Assembly (NCBI GenBank): GCA_018658105.1 | Contig: JABHVW010000008.1 | Coordinates: 1 to 64,000 of the forward strand | Length of the DNA: 64,000 nucleotides | Direction of reading: 5' to 3' | DNA from: Candidatus Peregrinibacteria bacterium | GTDB taxonomy: Bacteria > Patescibacteriota > Gracilibacteria > UBA1369 > 2-02-FULL-48-14 | Part shown: positions 26,643-34,959 of the stretch, piece after piece | Layout of the letters: every line of letters starts with the position of its first letter | Position numbering within the stretch: the stretch's first letter is position 1 | Translations under genes and position numbers: made by a program | Notes under the pieces: generated by a model | What the model was told of the DNA's origin: nothing | Seen by the model: the letters and a program-made list of their open reading frames with translations, nothing else | Database searches by the model: none

Positions 26643-28100
26643 ATGACTAAAAAGGTAAAAACACGTTTCGCACCTTCACCAACAGGTTATTTACATGTAG
26701 GTGGACTTCGCACTGCACTTTTCGCTTATCTATTTGCACGTCAAAATGAAGGGATTTTTCTTTTAAGAATCGAAGATACAGATCAAAAACGTTTCATTGA
26801 AGGCGCAGCTGAAAGTCTAATGGATACTCTAAAAGCCTTTGGACTCGAATGGGATGAAGGCCCATATTACCAATCTGAAAGAACCGATATTTACAAAAAA
26901 TACGCGAAACAACTCCTTGATGACGGCCACGCTTACAGATGTTTCTGTACTTCAGAACGCCTGCAAAAAATGCGCGAGGATCAACAAAAAAACAAACAAT
27001 CTCCAAAATATGACCGAAAATGTCTTGAATTAAGCGAAAAGGAAGTCGAAGACAAACTGGCACAAGGTAAAACATATGTAGTTAGACAGCAAATCCCACA
27101 AGAAGTTATAGAATTCCATGACCAAGTTCGCGGCAATTTAAGCTTCCACGGTAAAGATGTAGATGATCAAGTACTCATAAAATCAGATGGCTTCCCTACT
27201 TACCACTTAGCAAATGTTGTAGATGACCACGAAATGGAAATCACACATGTTATTCGCGGCGAAGAATGGCTGCCCTCAACTCCAAAACACATTTGGCTAT
27301 ATAAAGCACTGGGCTGGGAAGCGCCTGAATTCGCACACCTATCACTCTTATTGAACCCAGACAAAACCAAGCTAAGCAAACGCCAAGGAGACGTAGCCGC
27401 AGAAGACTTCATCAAAAAAGGATACTTAATTGAGGCAATGATCAACTTCATCGCATTTTTAGGCTGGAATCCAGGAACCGAAGAAGAAATATTTTCACTC
27501 GAAGAGCTAGTTAACAGGTTCAGTCTAGACAGAGTTCAAAAAGCAGGCGCAGTTTTCAGTCTTGAAAAGCTCGACTGGCTAAACGGCCAATATATAAGAG
27601 AAATGTCTGCACAAGACTTAGCTAAATTCATTTTAGCCGACATGAAAAACCCACCCCTTACAGGTGAAGAAATCGACGAAGGCACAAGCGACGCGGCTAA
27701 CAATTTCTTAAAATACACAGATTGCATTCAAACCAGAATGAAAACTCTAAATGACGGCCCAGAAATGATCGCACCCTTCCTAGCAGATGAATTCGACTAC
27801 GATATAGAGCTTTTCAATCACAAAAAGATGAAAATCGACAAAGCAACGGCAGTAATGGCAATAGAAAACTCAATTCCTACCCTAGAAGCTCTCGAAGATT
27901 ACGGCACAGAAGAATCAATTAAAGAAGCTCTCGTAGGTGTAATCCAAAAACTCGGCTTTAAAAACGGCCAAGTTCTATGGCCTATCCGTGTCGCCCTCAC
28001 AAACGAACAATACTCACCCGGTGTATTCGAGCTTATAATGGTTCTAGGCAAGGAAAACACCATAAAGCGCCTCTCCTCAGCCCTTGACAAAATGACATAA
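26643..28100 (+). CDS. gltX: Glutamyl-tRNA synthetase
   Basis: Charges tRNA-Glu (and, in organisms without GlnRS, tRNA-Gln) with glutamate. The class I signature PSPTGYLHVGG (HIGH motif) stands at residues 8-18 counted from the ATG at 26643, and the KMSKS-like TKLSKRQGD near residue 243. The C-terminal anticodon-binding domain is present; the product has 485 residues, a normal length. The frame also contains an ATG at 26634, but that codon overlaps an extended -10 box (TGC-TATAAA, 26626-26634). The second ATG gives the usual MTKKVKTRFAPSPTG start. A tRNA-Glu(UUC) gene lies at 48173. Confidence 0.96.
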   Translation: MTKKVKTRFAPSPTGYLHVGGLRTALFAYLFARQNEGIFLLRIEDTDQKRFIEGAAESLMDTLKAFGLEWDEGPYYQSERTDIYKKYAKQLLDDGHAYRCFCTSERLQKMREDQQKNKQSPKYDRKCLELSEKEVEDKLAQGKTYVVRQQIPQEVIEFHDQVRGNLSFHGKDVDDQVLIKSDGFPTYHLANVVDDHEMEITHVIRGEEWLPSTPKHIWLYKALGWEAPEFAHLSLLLNPDKTKLSKRQGDVAAEDFIKKGYLIEAMINFIAFLGWNPGTEEEIFSLEELVNRFSLDRVQKAGAVFSLEKLDWLNGQYIREMSAQDLAKFILADMKNPPLTGEEIDEGTSDAANNFLKYTDCIQTRMKTLNDGPEMIAPFLADEFDYDIELFNHKKMKIDKATAVMAIENSIPTLEALEDYGTEESIKEALVGVIQKLGFKNGQVLWPIRVALTNEQYSPGVFELIMVLGKENTIKRLSSALDKMT

Positions 28101-28112
28101 TTGTGAGATAAT
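28084..28112 (+). promoter_or_regulatory. Promoter of the 277-residue unknown gene
   Basis: TTGACA (28084-28089), 17 bp, GATAAT (28107-28112) with an extended TGA before it. It overlaps the end of gltX. The leader is about 15 nt and ends in ACCCACTACT before the ATG. Confidence 0.7.
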
Positions 28113-28133
28113 TAGCCCTAGTAACCCACTACT

Positions 28134-28967
28134 ATGCAAGACGCTAATGCTCACACTGTCGATGAACAAGAAATAATCTTCCCTGGTGAAGAAACTTTTC
28201 CTACTGCAGATATTCCTGTAGAAAATCCTGAAATATTGGATGCAGATACAGGTGAAGTTGTTGAAGACACACGTGATAAGGTTGATGAAACTCTTGAAGA
28301 CTCTGAAGCAACAACAGAAACAACAATTGCAAATACTCTTTGGGAAGTAGCAAAAGGCGCCGGTGTTGAAAAACTTGGTGTTGCTGCTCTTGAAGCAAAA
28401 GCTGTCGATGCACTTGCCAACATGGCAATCAAGGAAATGAAAAATAACGGTGGTAAACGCGAACTAATAAAACAGTGGAGAGAAACAGTTTACCTTGTAG
28501 ATGGAGGGAAAAACTTTATGAATAAAAATGGACTTGTTAAAACTGTTGGAGTTGAATCTCTAAAAAATAACTTTATCCCAGGTAGACAACTCTACCAAGC
28601 GGCAAAAGGAGTAAAAAATAACGCAAAACTAAAACTGGTTGATAAAGGCTATCTTTCAACTAATTGGGTAAATCTAAATAAAGACGTGAGCAAATTCGAA
28701 CAAAGACTTTTAGCTCAAACTGGAGTATTTCAAGTTGAGGAAGCACTTGCTCGTCAAGGTGATGCAACTCTAGCAAAAGGAGTAAAACTAGCTAGCCTAG
28801 CTCTTGCCGCAGCAAATCCAAAAGCGGGTCAAACATTCAACGTGCTTGCAGGCGGACTTGTAAGAATAATGCCTAGAGTTAGAAAAAAAGTTGGCACAGC
28901 AATTGAAGCTATGATGACTGAAGGGGCAAATGACAACGACAACTGGGTAGACCTTGCCGCTGCATAA
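28134..28967 (+). CDS. Conserved-looking cytoplasmic protein of unknown function
   Basis: A 277-residue protein without signal peptide. The first 60 residues are very acidic and probably disordered; the rest is helical, mildly hydrophobic and basic, with no clear membrane helix (a weak amphipathic stretch near 225-245). No family was recognised. Third-base use (many GCA, GAA and ACT codons) and a strong extended -10 promoter suggest good expression. A hairpin follows the stop codon, so it is probably a single-gene transcript. Confidence 0.55.
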   Translation: MQDANAHTVDEQEIIFPGEETFPTADIPVENPEILDADTGEVVEDTRDKVDETLEDSEATTETTIANTLWEVAKGAGVEKLGVAALEAKAVDALANMAIKEMKNNGGKRELIKQWRETVYLVDGGKNFMNKNGLVKTVGVESLKNNFIPGRQLYQAAKGVKNNAKLKLVDKGYLSTNWVNLNKDVSKFEQRLLAQTGVFQVEEALARQGDATLAKGVKLASLALAAANPKAGQTFNVLAGGLVRIMPRVRKKVGTAIEAMMTEGANDNDNWVDLAAA

Positions 28968-28988
28968 GACATAAAAGACAAGTGAATT

Positions 28989-29027
28989 AGCTTGCTCATA
29001 CTCCTGCTAAGGAGTATCATTTAAGCT
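28989..29027 (+). terminator. Long imperfect hairpin after the 277-residue gene
   Basis: Inner stem ATACTCC (28998-29004) and GGAGTAT (29011-29017) with loop TGCTAA. An outer stem AGCTT/AAGCT spans 28989-29027. There is no strong T-run, so it may stabilise the 3' end rather than terminate by itself. Confidence 0.45.
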
Positions 29028-29044
29028 GCAATTAACAAAAATTC

Positions 29045-29371
29045 ATGAATTTTCATGACCTAAGAATTATTGTCGGCCAAATTAAAAAAAGCATAGCTTG
29101 CCCTAAGTGCAAAGCTACCTACCACGATGAAGATATTGAGGTAATTGGTAATCTTTCTGAGGAACATAGTTTTTTCCACGCAGCATGTGGTGAATGCAAT
29201 TCTGAATCCGTAATTAATGTTACTCTGGAATATCCAGAACACGACCACTCTTTAACTTTGCCTAAACTAGGCTCAGCTCCTCGCCTCGGGAACATATCTG
29301 TAAACGATGTGCTCGACATGCGAAATTTCCTTAAAAGCTTTAAAGGAGATTTCAAAGAGCTACTCTCATAA
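29045..29371 (+). CDS. Small zinc-ribbon protein of unknown function
   Basis: A 108-residue protein with two Cys pairs, ACPKCKA (about 19-22) and ACGECNS (about 48-51), the spacing of a treble-clef or zinc-ribbon fold. The C-terminal half is helical and charged (VLDMRNFLKSFKGDFKELL). No function can be given; zinc ribbons of this size often bind nucleic acid or a protein partner. It is followed without gap by a lipoprotein gene and pta, so the three are probably co-transcribed. Confidence 0.65.
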   Translation: MNFHDLRIIVGQIKKSIACPKCKATYHDEDIEVIGNLSEEHSFFHAACGECNSESVINVTLEYPEHDHSLTLPKLGSAPRLGNISVNDVLDMRNFLKSFKGDFKELLS

Positions 29372-29650
29372 ATGAAAAAACTTCTCGCCACACTCATTCT
29401 CAGCAGTATATTTTTCAGCGCTTGCAGCCTGGAAGATTTTTCTTTCTTCACAAAAGAAGCAAACGAAGCAATATACAACTTAAGTAATGAAGCAATGCGT
29501 ATCAAAGAAGGCGTTGAAACAAAAGTAGATCAAGTGCAAAGCGCAGCCGATTCAGTTCGCAAAGCCAGCGAGGCACTTAACGATGCAAGCGATGCCGTTC
29601 AAAGTGTTACCGAAGACATTAAAGATCTCACCGGATCATCTGACGAATAA
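29372..29650 (+). CDS. Small helical lipoprotein
   Basis: A 92-residue product. The signal peptide ends in the lipobox FSAC (Cys at about 18), so the mature protein is 75 residues with a lipid anchor. The mature part is one long helix-rich stretch of Ala, Asp, Glu, Val and Ser, with heptad spacing typical of coiled coils (VDQVQSAADSVRKASEAL). This resembles small cell-wall-spanning helical lipoproteins in shape only. The stop and the pta start share a base (TAATG). Confidence 0.7.
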   Translation: MKKLLATLILSSIFFSACSLEDFSFFTKEANEAIYNLSNEAMRIKEGVETKVDQVQSAADSVRKASEALNDASDAVQSVTEDIKDLTGSSDE

Positions 29651-30591
29651 TGGAAAATTTTCTTAAAAAAATTAAAGCGCGCGCAGCAGAAAATCCTCAG
29701 CGTATCGTTTTTCCTGAAGGCTCTGAACCTCGCATTGTCGAAGCAGCAGCAATCATCAAAAATGAAGGCACTGCCATTCCAATCTTACTCGGCAAACCCG
29801 AAGAACAAGAAAAATTTGAAGAATATGTAAAACTCTACTCAGAAATTCGCGGAACCAACGAAGCTGAAGCTCGCGAAGAAGTTAAAAAACCAAATGTATA
29901 CGCAACACTCATGCTCAAAGCAGGCGAAGTAGACGGAGTAATAACCGGACCAACATCTACCGCTCGTGACCGCATTTTACCGGCACTTCAAATCATAAAA
30001 AGTAAAGAAAAATTCCATAAAGTCAGCGGCTTTTTCTTCATGGTGCTCCCAGCTTCCGTCGACAAAGACGCAGCCAACGGCGGCATTTTAATATTCGCCG
30101 ATTGCGCAATCAACATTGAACCCGATGCAGAAACTCTCGCCGACATCGCAATAGACAGCGCCGAAACCGCAAAACGCTTCGGCATTGATCCAAAGATCGC
30201 AATGCTTTCATTCAGCACTGAAGGATCCACAGATCACCCACTCGTAAAAAAAGTACAAGATGCCTCAGCCCTCGTAAAAGAGCGCCGCCCAGACCTACAA
30301 ATCTCAGAAGACATGCAAGTAGACGCCGCTCTCATCGACTCAATCGGAGACATAAAAGCCCCCGGGTCACCCATCGCTGGCAACGCAAACATACTAATTT
30401 TCCCAGACCTCGAAGCCGGCAACATAGCATACAAACTTGTCGAACGCCTCGCCGGCGCCAAAGCAGTCGGCCCTATACTCCAAGGCCTAAGCCAACCCGT
30501 AAACGAACTCTCCCGCGGCTGCTCAGTCGAAGACATCACAAACCTCGCCGCACTCACAAGCATCGAAGCTCAAGAAATAGACTTTAATTAG
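29650..30591 (+). CDS. pta: Phosphate acetyltransferase
   Basis: Pta interconverts acetyl-CoA and acetyl-phosphate. The 313-residue protein is the short, single-domain form. Typical blocks are RIVFPEGSEPRIVEAA near the start, MLKAGEVDGVITGP, MLSFSTEGS near the middle (binding acetyl-phosphate) and the late LIFPDLEAGNIAYKL and GPILQGL motifs. With phosphoketolase (31314) and acetate kinase (34960) in the same region it completes the acetyl-phosphate node. It is the last gene of the zinc ribbon-lipoprotein-pta group. Confidence 0.95.
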   Translation: MENFLKKIKARAAENPQRIVFPEGSEPRIVEAAAIIKNEGTAIPILLGKPEEQEKFEEYVKLYSEIRGTNEAEAREEVKKPNVYATLMLKAGEVDGVITGPTSTARDRILPALQIIKSKEKFHKVSGFFFMVLPASVDKDAANGGILIFADCAINIEPDAETLADIAIDSAETAKRFGIDPKIAMLSFSTEGSTDHPLVKKVQDASALVKERRPDLQISEDMQVDAALIDSIGDIKAPGSPIAGNANILIFPDLEAGNIAYKLVERLAGAKAVGPILQGLSQPVNELSRGCSVEDITNLAALTSIEAQEIDFN

Positions 30592-30672
30592 GCATCCTAC
30601 CTAAACAAACAAATAGCCGCTAAGATAAGAGCAAATCAAACTCTTAACATTTTCAATATGGAGGGTAAAGCA

Positions 30673-31002
30673 ATGAAACATCGAGCAATAGAATTATTCC
30701 CCATCGGGGATATAATTGAATTCAACCGAAGAGGCTTAGACGACAATGATGATCCAATTTCTGTAAGAACTGACTTCGCCTTTAGAGTAGATGAAGTCCT
30801 ATTAACTCCACTATTTAGAGATGAACCTAAGGGAGTACAAGTTGCAACTATAAGTACAACATTATTTACACGCGATCCTGAAACAAAAGAATTAACTGAA
30901 ACTACAACACCTATATATTTCCACGAAGGAACAATAGGAAGATGGCACTGTAGACATTGGAGTCCATATGAAGATGAAGAAGGATACAGCTTTTATTCGT
31001 AA
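30673..31002 (+). CDS. Small protein of unknown function
   Basis: An acidic, probably cytoplasmic protein, 109 residues from the ATG at 30673. That start is preceded, 7 nt upstream, by GGAGGG (30660-30665), one of the very few Shine-Dalgarno sequences in the window. The upstream in-frame ATG at 30658 overlaps this site and is therefore less likely. The sequence looks beta-rich (alternating hydrophobic strands such as VQVATISTTLF) and ends in a Trp/His/Tyr-rich tail, GRWHCRHWSPYEDEEGY. No family was recognised. Confidence 0.55.
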   Translation: MKHRAIELFPIGDIIEFNRRGLDDNDDPISVRTDFAFRVDEVLLTPLFRDEPKGVQVATISTTLFTRDPETKELTETTTPIYFHEGTIGRWHCRHWSPYEDEEGYSFYS

Positions 31003-31017
31003 ATCCACTAAACCTGA

Positions 31018-31251
31018 CTAAGACACCTCCAAATATTGATCTAAGTTATCCAAATCGATAACTCCATCAGTAGCTTCTCTCACAGAAATAGTTTCATCCA
31101 CTACTTCAGGTTCAGCAACTAATACCTTAGCTTTTTCAGAAGTTACAGCAGCTTTTGGCCTGCGTGCTGGACATGGATAATCATCAACACGATCCAAAAA
31201 ACTAGAAATCGTATTTCCACTACTTGCTCCACCTGGGCCAACTATTGCCAT
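31018..31251 (-). CDS. Small protein of unknown function
   Basis: A 77-residue acidic protein without signal or membrane segment. A Gly/Ser-rich start is followed by a Pro/Arg patch (CPARRPKAAV) and an Asp/Glu-rich C-terminus. It has its own promoter 30 bp upstream and ends 16 bp from a convergent gene. It is likely to be real because of the promoter; function unknown. Confidence 0.45.
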   Translation of the reverse strand: MAIVGPGGASSGNTISSFLDRVDDYPCPARRPKAAVTSEKAKVLVAEPEVVDETISVREATDGVIDLDNLDQYLEVS

Positions 31252-31280
31252 AATATATATATTAATTAAATAACAGCCAA

Positions 31281-31309
31281 GTTATAACAACTTTCAAACT
31301 TTATGACAA
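31281..31309 (-). promoter_or_regulatory. Promoter of the 77-residue gene
   Basis: On the minus strand TTGTCA (31309-31304), 17 bp, TATAAC (31286-31281) preceded by TGT as an extended element. It overlaps the end of the phosphoketolase gene by a few bases at most. Confidence 0.6.
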
Positions 31310-31313
31310 GAAA

Positions 31314-33686
31314 TTATTTCTCTCCCCAGCACATTGCTTTCACGTCTTCAGGGTCATCACCAAATTTGCAAATGTGATCTTGGTGCGCCCGAATCCTCTT
31401 ATTTATTTCTTTAAGCAAAGCTGGCTTACGTCGCGCCATTTTCTTATCTGTCTTTGCAACCTGCTCAATCATATCAATCGCCAAGTGGTAAAAACTAACC
31501 TTGTTCGCAACCTTCATATCAAAAGGAGTCGTGGTTGTTCCCTCTTCGCGGTAACCATGAATGCTAAAGCGATCACTGTCTACATAAGGCCAAAGAATCT
31601 GCTCAATGTCATTTACATAACCATGATAAGAAAAGACTACCGGCTTGTTCTTAGTGAAGAATTTCTCCACACCTCGCCTATCCATACATTTCCCGTCACG
31701 CTTGCAGTAATCACCCAAACACAGTGATGTCAGCTCAGAAACATTCACATATCGAATCTTCATTTCTGGCACAAGTTCGTGGCAAAGTTGCACAGCATAC
31801 AAAGCTTCTTGAGTAATATAATCCCCAGCCGAAGCCAAAACTACATCTGGATTTTTCGATGCCTTCTTCCCACAAACCCATTCCCAAATACCAAGACCAT
31901 GCTTCGCTTGCTCACGCGCCTCCTTCAAAGTTAGCCACTGCGGCAAATCACGTTTACCAGCAACAATCACACAAATTTTATCTTTTGACGAAAGCGTTTC
32001 TTCAAGCGCCACCAACATACTATTCGCATCAGGCGGGTAATAAACCTGGCAAAACTCCCCATGCTTCTGCAGAACACCACTTACAAAACTCGGATTCTGA
32101 TGTGAATAACCATTGTGATCCTGCCTCCATCCAACAGATGAATTTATATAAACCGCACTCGCCACCGGAGTTCGCCAAGACACTTTAAAACTCTGCTTCA
32201 AAAACTTCGCATACTGATCAACCATACTATTTATAATTGTCGTGAAAGCCTCATAACTCACAAAAATTCCATGCCGGCCAGTCAGCAAATAACCCATATA
32301 CCAAGCCTGCAAAGTATGCTCACTTAGCATCTCCATAACTCGCCCCTCCGGATCCATATTCTCATCATTCTTTTCAGTCGGCCACATAAAAGCCCTCTTA
32401 GTAGCCTCAAAAACAGCGCCCAATTTATTCGACTCAACTTCATCCGGACAATACAAACGAAAATTCCGCGGATTCTTTTTATAAATATCGCGAATCATTT
32501 TTGCACCAGTTTTCATACTACTCGCCTTCTTACAACCTCGCCCATCAAACTTCACTTCATAACGTTTCATATTCGGAAATTTCAATTCTTTCAACATATT
32601 CCCACCAATCGTGTGCTTGTTCATTCCCATCCTCAATTTTCCACCAGGCACATATTTCATCAAAGAAGGCTTAGGCCTCCCCTTTTCATCCACCAATTTA
32701 TGAACCTTGTAACTCTTTAGCCATTTTTCAACAACCGCCAATTCCTCAGTATCACTTTTCGGTTTTCCAAAAGGAATTCCATGAGAGTGAAAAGAACCCT
32801 CAACTGCATGCCCATGAAAATCATGCACACCCTTCCAACCTTTAGGCGAACGTAGCAAAATCACTGGCCACTTAGGCTTTAAAACACTTCCACCATTTCG
32901 CGCCTTTTTCTGAACTGCTCTAATTCGTTGATAAGATTTTTCCATCGCATGCATCATTTTTTTATCAAGATTCGCCCCCGAAACAATATGAGGCTCATAA
33001 CCATAACCAACAAAAAGCGAGTGTAATTCACTGTCATCCATCCGCCCAAAAATTGTCGGATTAGAAATCTTATAACCATTTATATGGACTATCGGTAACA
33101 CAGCTCCAGAAGTTTTCGGATTGAAAAATTTATTACTATGCCAAGCCGTTGCAATCGGACCAGTCTCAGACTCACCATCTCCAATAACCGCTGCAACAAT
33201 CAAATTTGGATTATCCATCGCCGCGCCATAAGCCGTCGCCAAACTATAACCAAGTTCACCTCCCTCCAAAATCGAACCAGGAACAGTCGGCGTCACGTGT
33301 GAAGGAAATTTCGAGTGAGGCCAAGAGAAATCTTTAATGATTTTACCCATTCCTTTTCCATCCAAAGTATATTCCGGATAAACATCATGCATGCTTTTAT
33401 CAGCAAACAAATTCGCCAAAACCGCCGGCGCTCCATGCCCCGGACCAACCACAAAAAGCATTTCACATTTGTGTTTGTAAATTAAATAATTCAACTGCGC
33501 GTAAATAAAATTCAAACCTGGCACCGTACCCCAATGACCCAAAACCCTCGGCTTAATATGCTCAGGCTTCAAATCCTCTTCCATCAAAAAATTATCCTGC
33601 AAATAAAGCTGCGCTGCAGCAATATAGTCAACGTAACGCAAATATTTTTTAAGCCAACGTCGAGCTTGGAAATCTTGTAATGGCAT
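31314..33686 (-). CDS. xfp: Xylulose-5-phosphate/fructose-6-phosphate phosphoketolase
   Basis: A thiamine-diphosphate enzyme that splits xylulose-5-phosphate (or fructose-6-phosphate) with phosphate, giving acetyl-phosphate and a shorter sugar phosphate. The 790-residue length is that of the family. Diagnostic blocks include GHWGTVPGLNF, VGPGHGAP, EGGELGYSLATAYGA, the ThDP motif starting GDGESETGP, and the later YSHQNPSFV and PPDANSML segments of the C-terminal half. This is the central enzyme of a bifid- or heterolactic-type pathway, with ackA and pta nearby. An inverted repeat lies just upstream of its start. Confidence 0.96.
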   Translation of the reverse strand: MPLQDFQARRWLKKYLRYVDYIAAAQLYLQDNFLMEEDLKPEHIKPRVLGHWGTVPGLNFIYAQLNYLIYKHKCEMLFVVGPGHGAPAVLANLFADKSMHDVYPEYTLDGKGMGKIIKDFSWPHSKFPSHVTPTVPGSILEGGELGYSLATAYGAAMDNPNLIVAAVIGDGESETGPIATAWHSNKFFNPKTSGAVLPIVHINGYKISNPTIFGRMDDSELHSLFVGYGYEPHIVSGANLDKKMMHAMEKSYQRIRAVQKKARNGGSVLKPKWPVILLRSPKGWKGVHDFHGHAVEGSFHSHGIPFGKPKSDTEELAVVEKWLKSYKVHKLVDEKGRPKPSLMKYVPGGKLRMGMNKHTIGGNMLKELKFPNMKRYEVKFDGRGCKKASSMKTGAKMIRDIYKKNPRNFRLYCPDEVESNKLGAVFEATKRAFMWPTEKNDENMDPEGRVMEMLSEHTLQAWYMGYLLTGRHGIFVSYEAFTTIINSMVDQYAKFLKQSFKVSWRTPVASAVYINSSVGWRQDHNGYSHQNPSFVSGVLQKHGEFCQVYYPPDANSMLVALEETLSSKDKICVIVAGKRDLPQWLTLKEAREQAKHGLGIWEWVCGKKASKNPDVVLASAGDYITQEALYAVQLCHELVPEMKIRYVNVSELTSLCLGDYCKRDGKCMDRRGVEKFFTKNKPVVFSYHGYVNDIEQILWPYVDSDRFSIHGYREEGTTTTPFDMKVANKVSFYHLAIDMIEQVAKTDKKMARRKPALLKEINKRIRAHQDHICKFGDDPEDVKAMCWGEK

Positions 33687-33688
33687 GG

Positions 33689-33705
33689 CGTGAAATTAAT
33701 TCACG
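33689..33705. promoter_or_regulatory. Inverted repeat at the phosphoketolase start
   Basis: CGTGAA (33689-33694), five bases, TTCACG (33700-33705), ending 3 bp from the xfp start codon. It may be an operator or a hairpin that covers the start codon. Confidence 0.4.
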
Positions 33706-33757
33706 ATCATCTTACACCAATTACAAATCTCTTAGAAGAAAAATCTCAGAATGACTA

Positions 33758-34882
33758 CTAGAAAAACACTCCACTCTCTTGATCACCCAAAGATGGCTCT
33801 GCAGATCTACGCAGATCAGGCAAACACTCAACCTCTACACTTTCAGGAAGTATTCGTTGATCACAATCTCGAACCACAAAGAACCAATTGTAAGATCCTC
33901 CACCCTTCAAACCTTCAACAGAAACCTCATAGCGACCAGGCTGAACTTCATAGTCATCCAAAGTAATTTCAAGTGCAGTCGGATGTCCATCCAAATTCCC
34001 ATTATCAACTCGAACACTAACAGCTGAAGAATCAAACTCCACATTATTAAATTCAACCCGCACTGACACCTCACTTTCTACAGGTTCAAACACACCCACT
34101 TCATCAGCATAAAGACTCAAAACAGGACCAACCAATTCAATAGGCCACTCCCTTTCTGCAGGGTAAGGAAGCATATATCCAGGCTCAACATTATCAAAAT
34201 TCGGATCAGAAATATGCACCGCAGATGCAAAATAATTTGAACCCAGCCCAAAATTATCAAAATATTTGCTGATCAAATACCCCCTAAAAATATTATTTTT
34301 AACTGACTCAGTTAAGACCCAAACCAAATTCGTATTATTATATTGCAAAGATAAATCCATACCAGATTGAGTCGCCTCACCATTACAAGCATCATTAGCC
34401 AAACCAAGTGCAGCATATTGAGCACCAAGATCCAACACTTCATCAAGAGGTATTAAATGCAAACCTGGTATAAGATCACGTATTTCATTCAAACGATACC
34501 TAGCAGCACCTCCAATTAATGAACCAGGAACACAATTTGCAACAGACACCCCAGTCGGCACATCTTCTTGTAAATACCAATCCCAATCCCTACAAACTTG
34601 CGCAGTCTCACACTCCTCACCTACACAACCGTCAGCCACATACACATCTGCAAAACAACCTTCTTCTTCATCCTCAGTCTCTAAACCAGCCGTTTCCAAA
34701 AAAACTGCTCCCGACCCCGTATCCTCAGCTTTATCTACATCACCTCCACACGCAATAGCAGCAACTAGAGGTAAAACACTTCTTCGTACAGAATTCATAA
34801 CCCCCTTAAGTACAGAATTCACAGACTCAACCGTCTGCTTCATCCAATCCAAAACACCAGCATTCTGTTCAAAATCTCTCAT
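33758..34882 (-). CDS. Secreted lipoprotein of unknown function
   Basis: A 374-residue product. After about 34 mostly polar residues comes a hydrophobic stretch ending in AAIAC, followed by GGD (Cys near residue 45). The lipobox is thus displaced from the N-terminus, and the true start may be the ATG coding Met27 (34804), which would give a normal signal. An acidic, Cys-containing segment follows (six Cys between about 75 and 105), then a mostly beta-predicted domain. The C-terminus looks like a Fn3/Ig-type domain (EVQPGRYEVSVEGLKGGGSYNW). The ACGGD start is shared with the lipoprotein at 6799. No family was recognised. Confidence 0.55.
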   Translation of the reverse strand: MRDFEQNAGVLDWMKQTVESVNSVLKGVMNSVRRSVLPLVAAIACGGDVDKAEDTGSGAVFLETAGLETEDEEEGCFADVYVADGCVGEECETAQVCRDWDWYLQEDVPTGVSVANCVPGSLIGGAARYRLNEIRDLIPGLHLIPLDEVLDLGAQYAALGLANDACNGEATQSGMDLSLQYNNTNLVWVLTESVKNNIFRGYLISKYFDNFGLGSNYFASAVHISDPNFDNVEPGYMLPYPAEREWPIELVGPVLSLYADEVGVFEPVESEVSVRVEFNNVEFDSSAVSVRVDNGNLDGHPTALEITLDDYEVQPGRYEVSVEGLKGGGSYNWFFVVRDCDQRILPESVEVECLPDLRRSAEPSLGDQESGVFF

Positions 34883-34944
34883 ATAAATATTTATTAGACA
34901 AAAACATAGGATAATTTCAACACTATGTCAAACCGCCTCCAACA

Positions 34945-34953
34945 TGATACAAT
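34945..34953 (+). promoter_or_regulatory. Extended -10 promoter of ackA, leaderless
   Basis: TGA followed by TACAAT (34948-34953); the ackA ATG comes exactly 6 nt later, the same arrangement as tilS. No strong -35 box is seen. Confidence 0.55.
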
Positions 34954-34959
34954 CATCCC

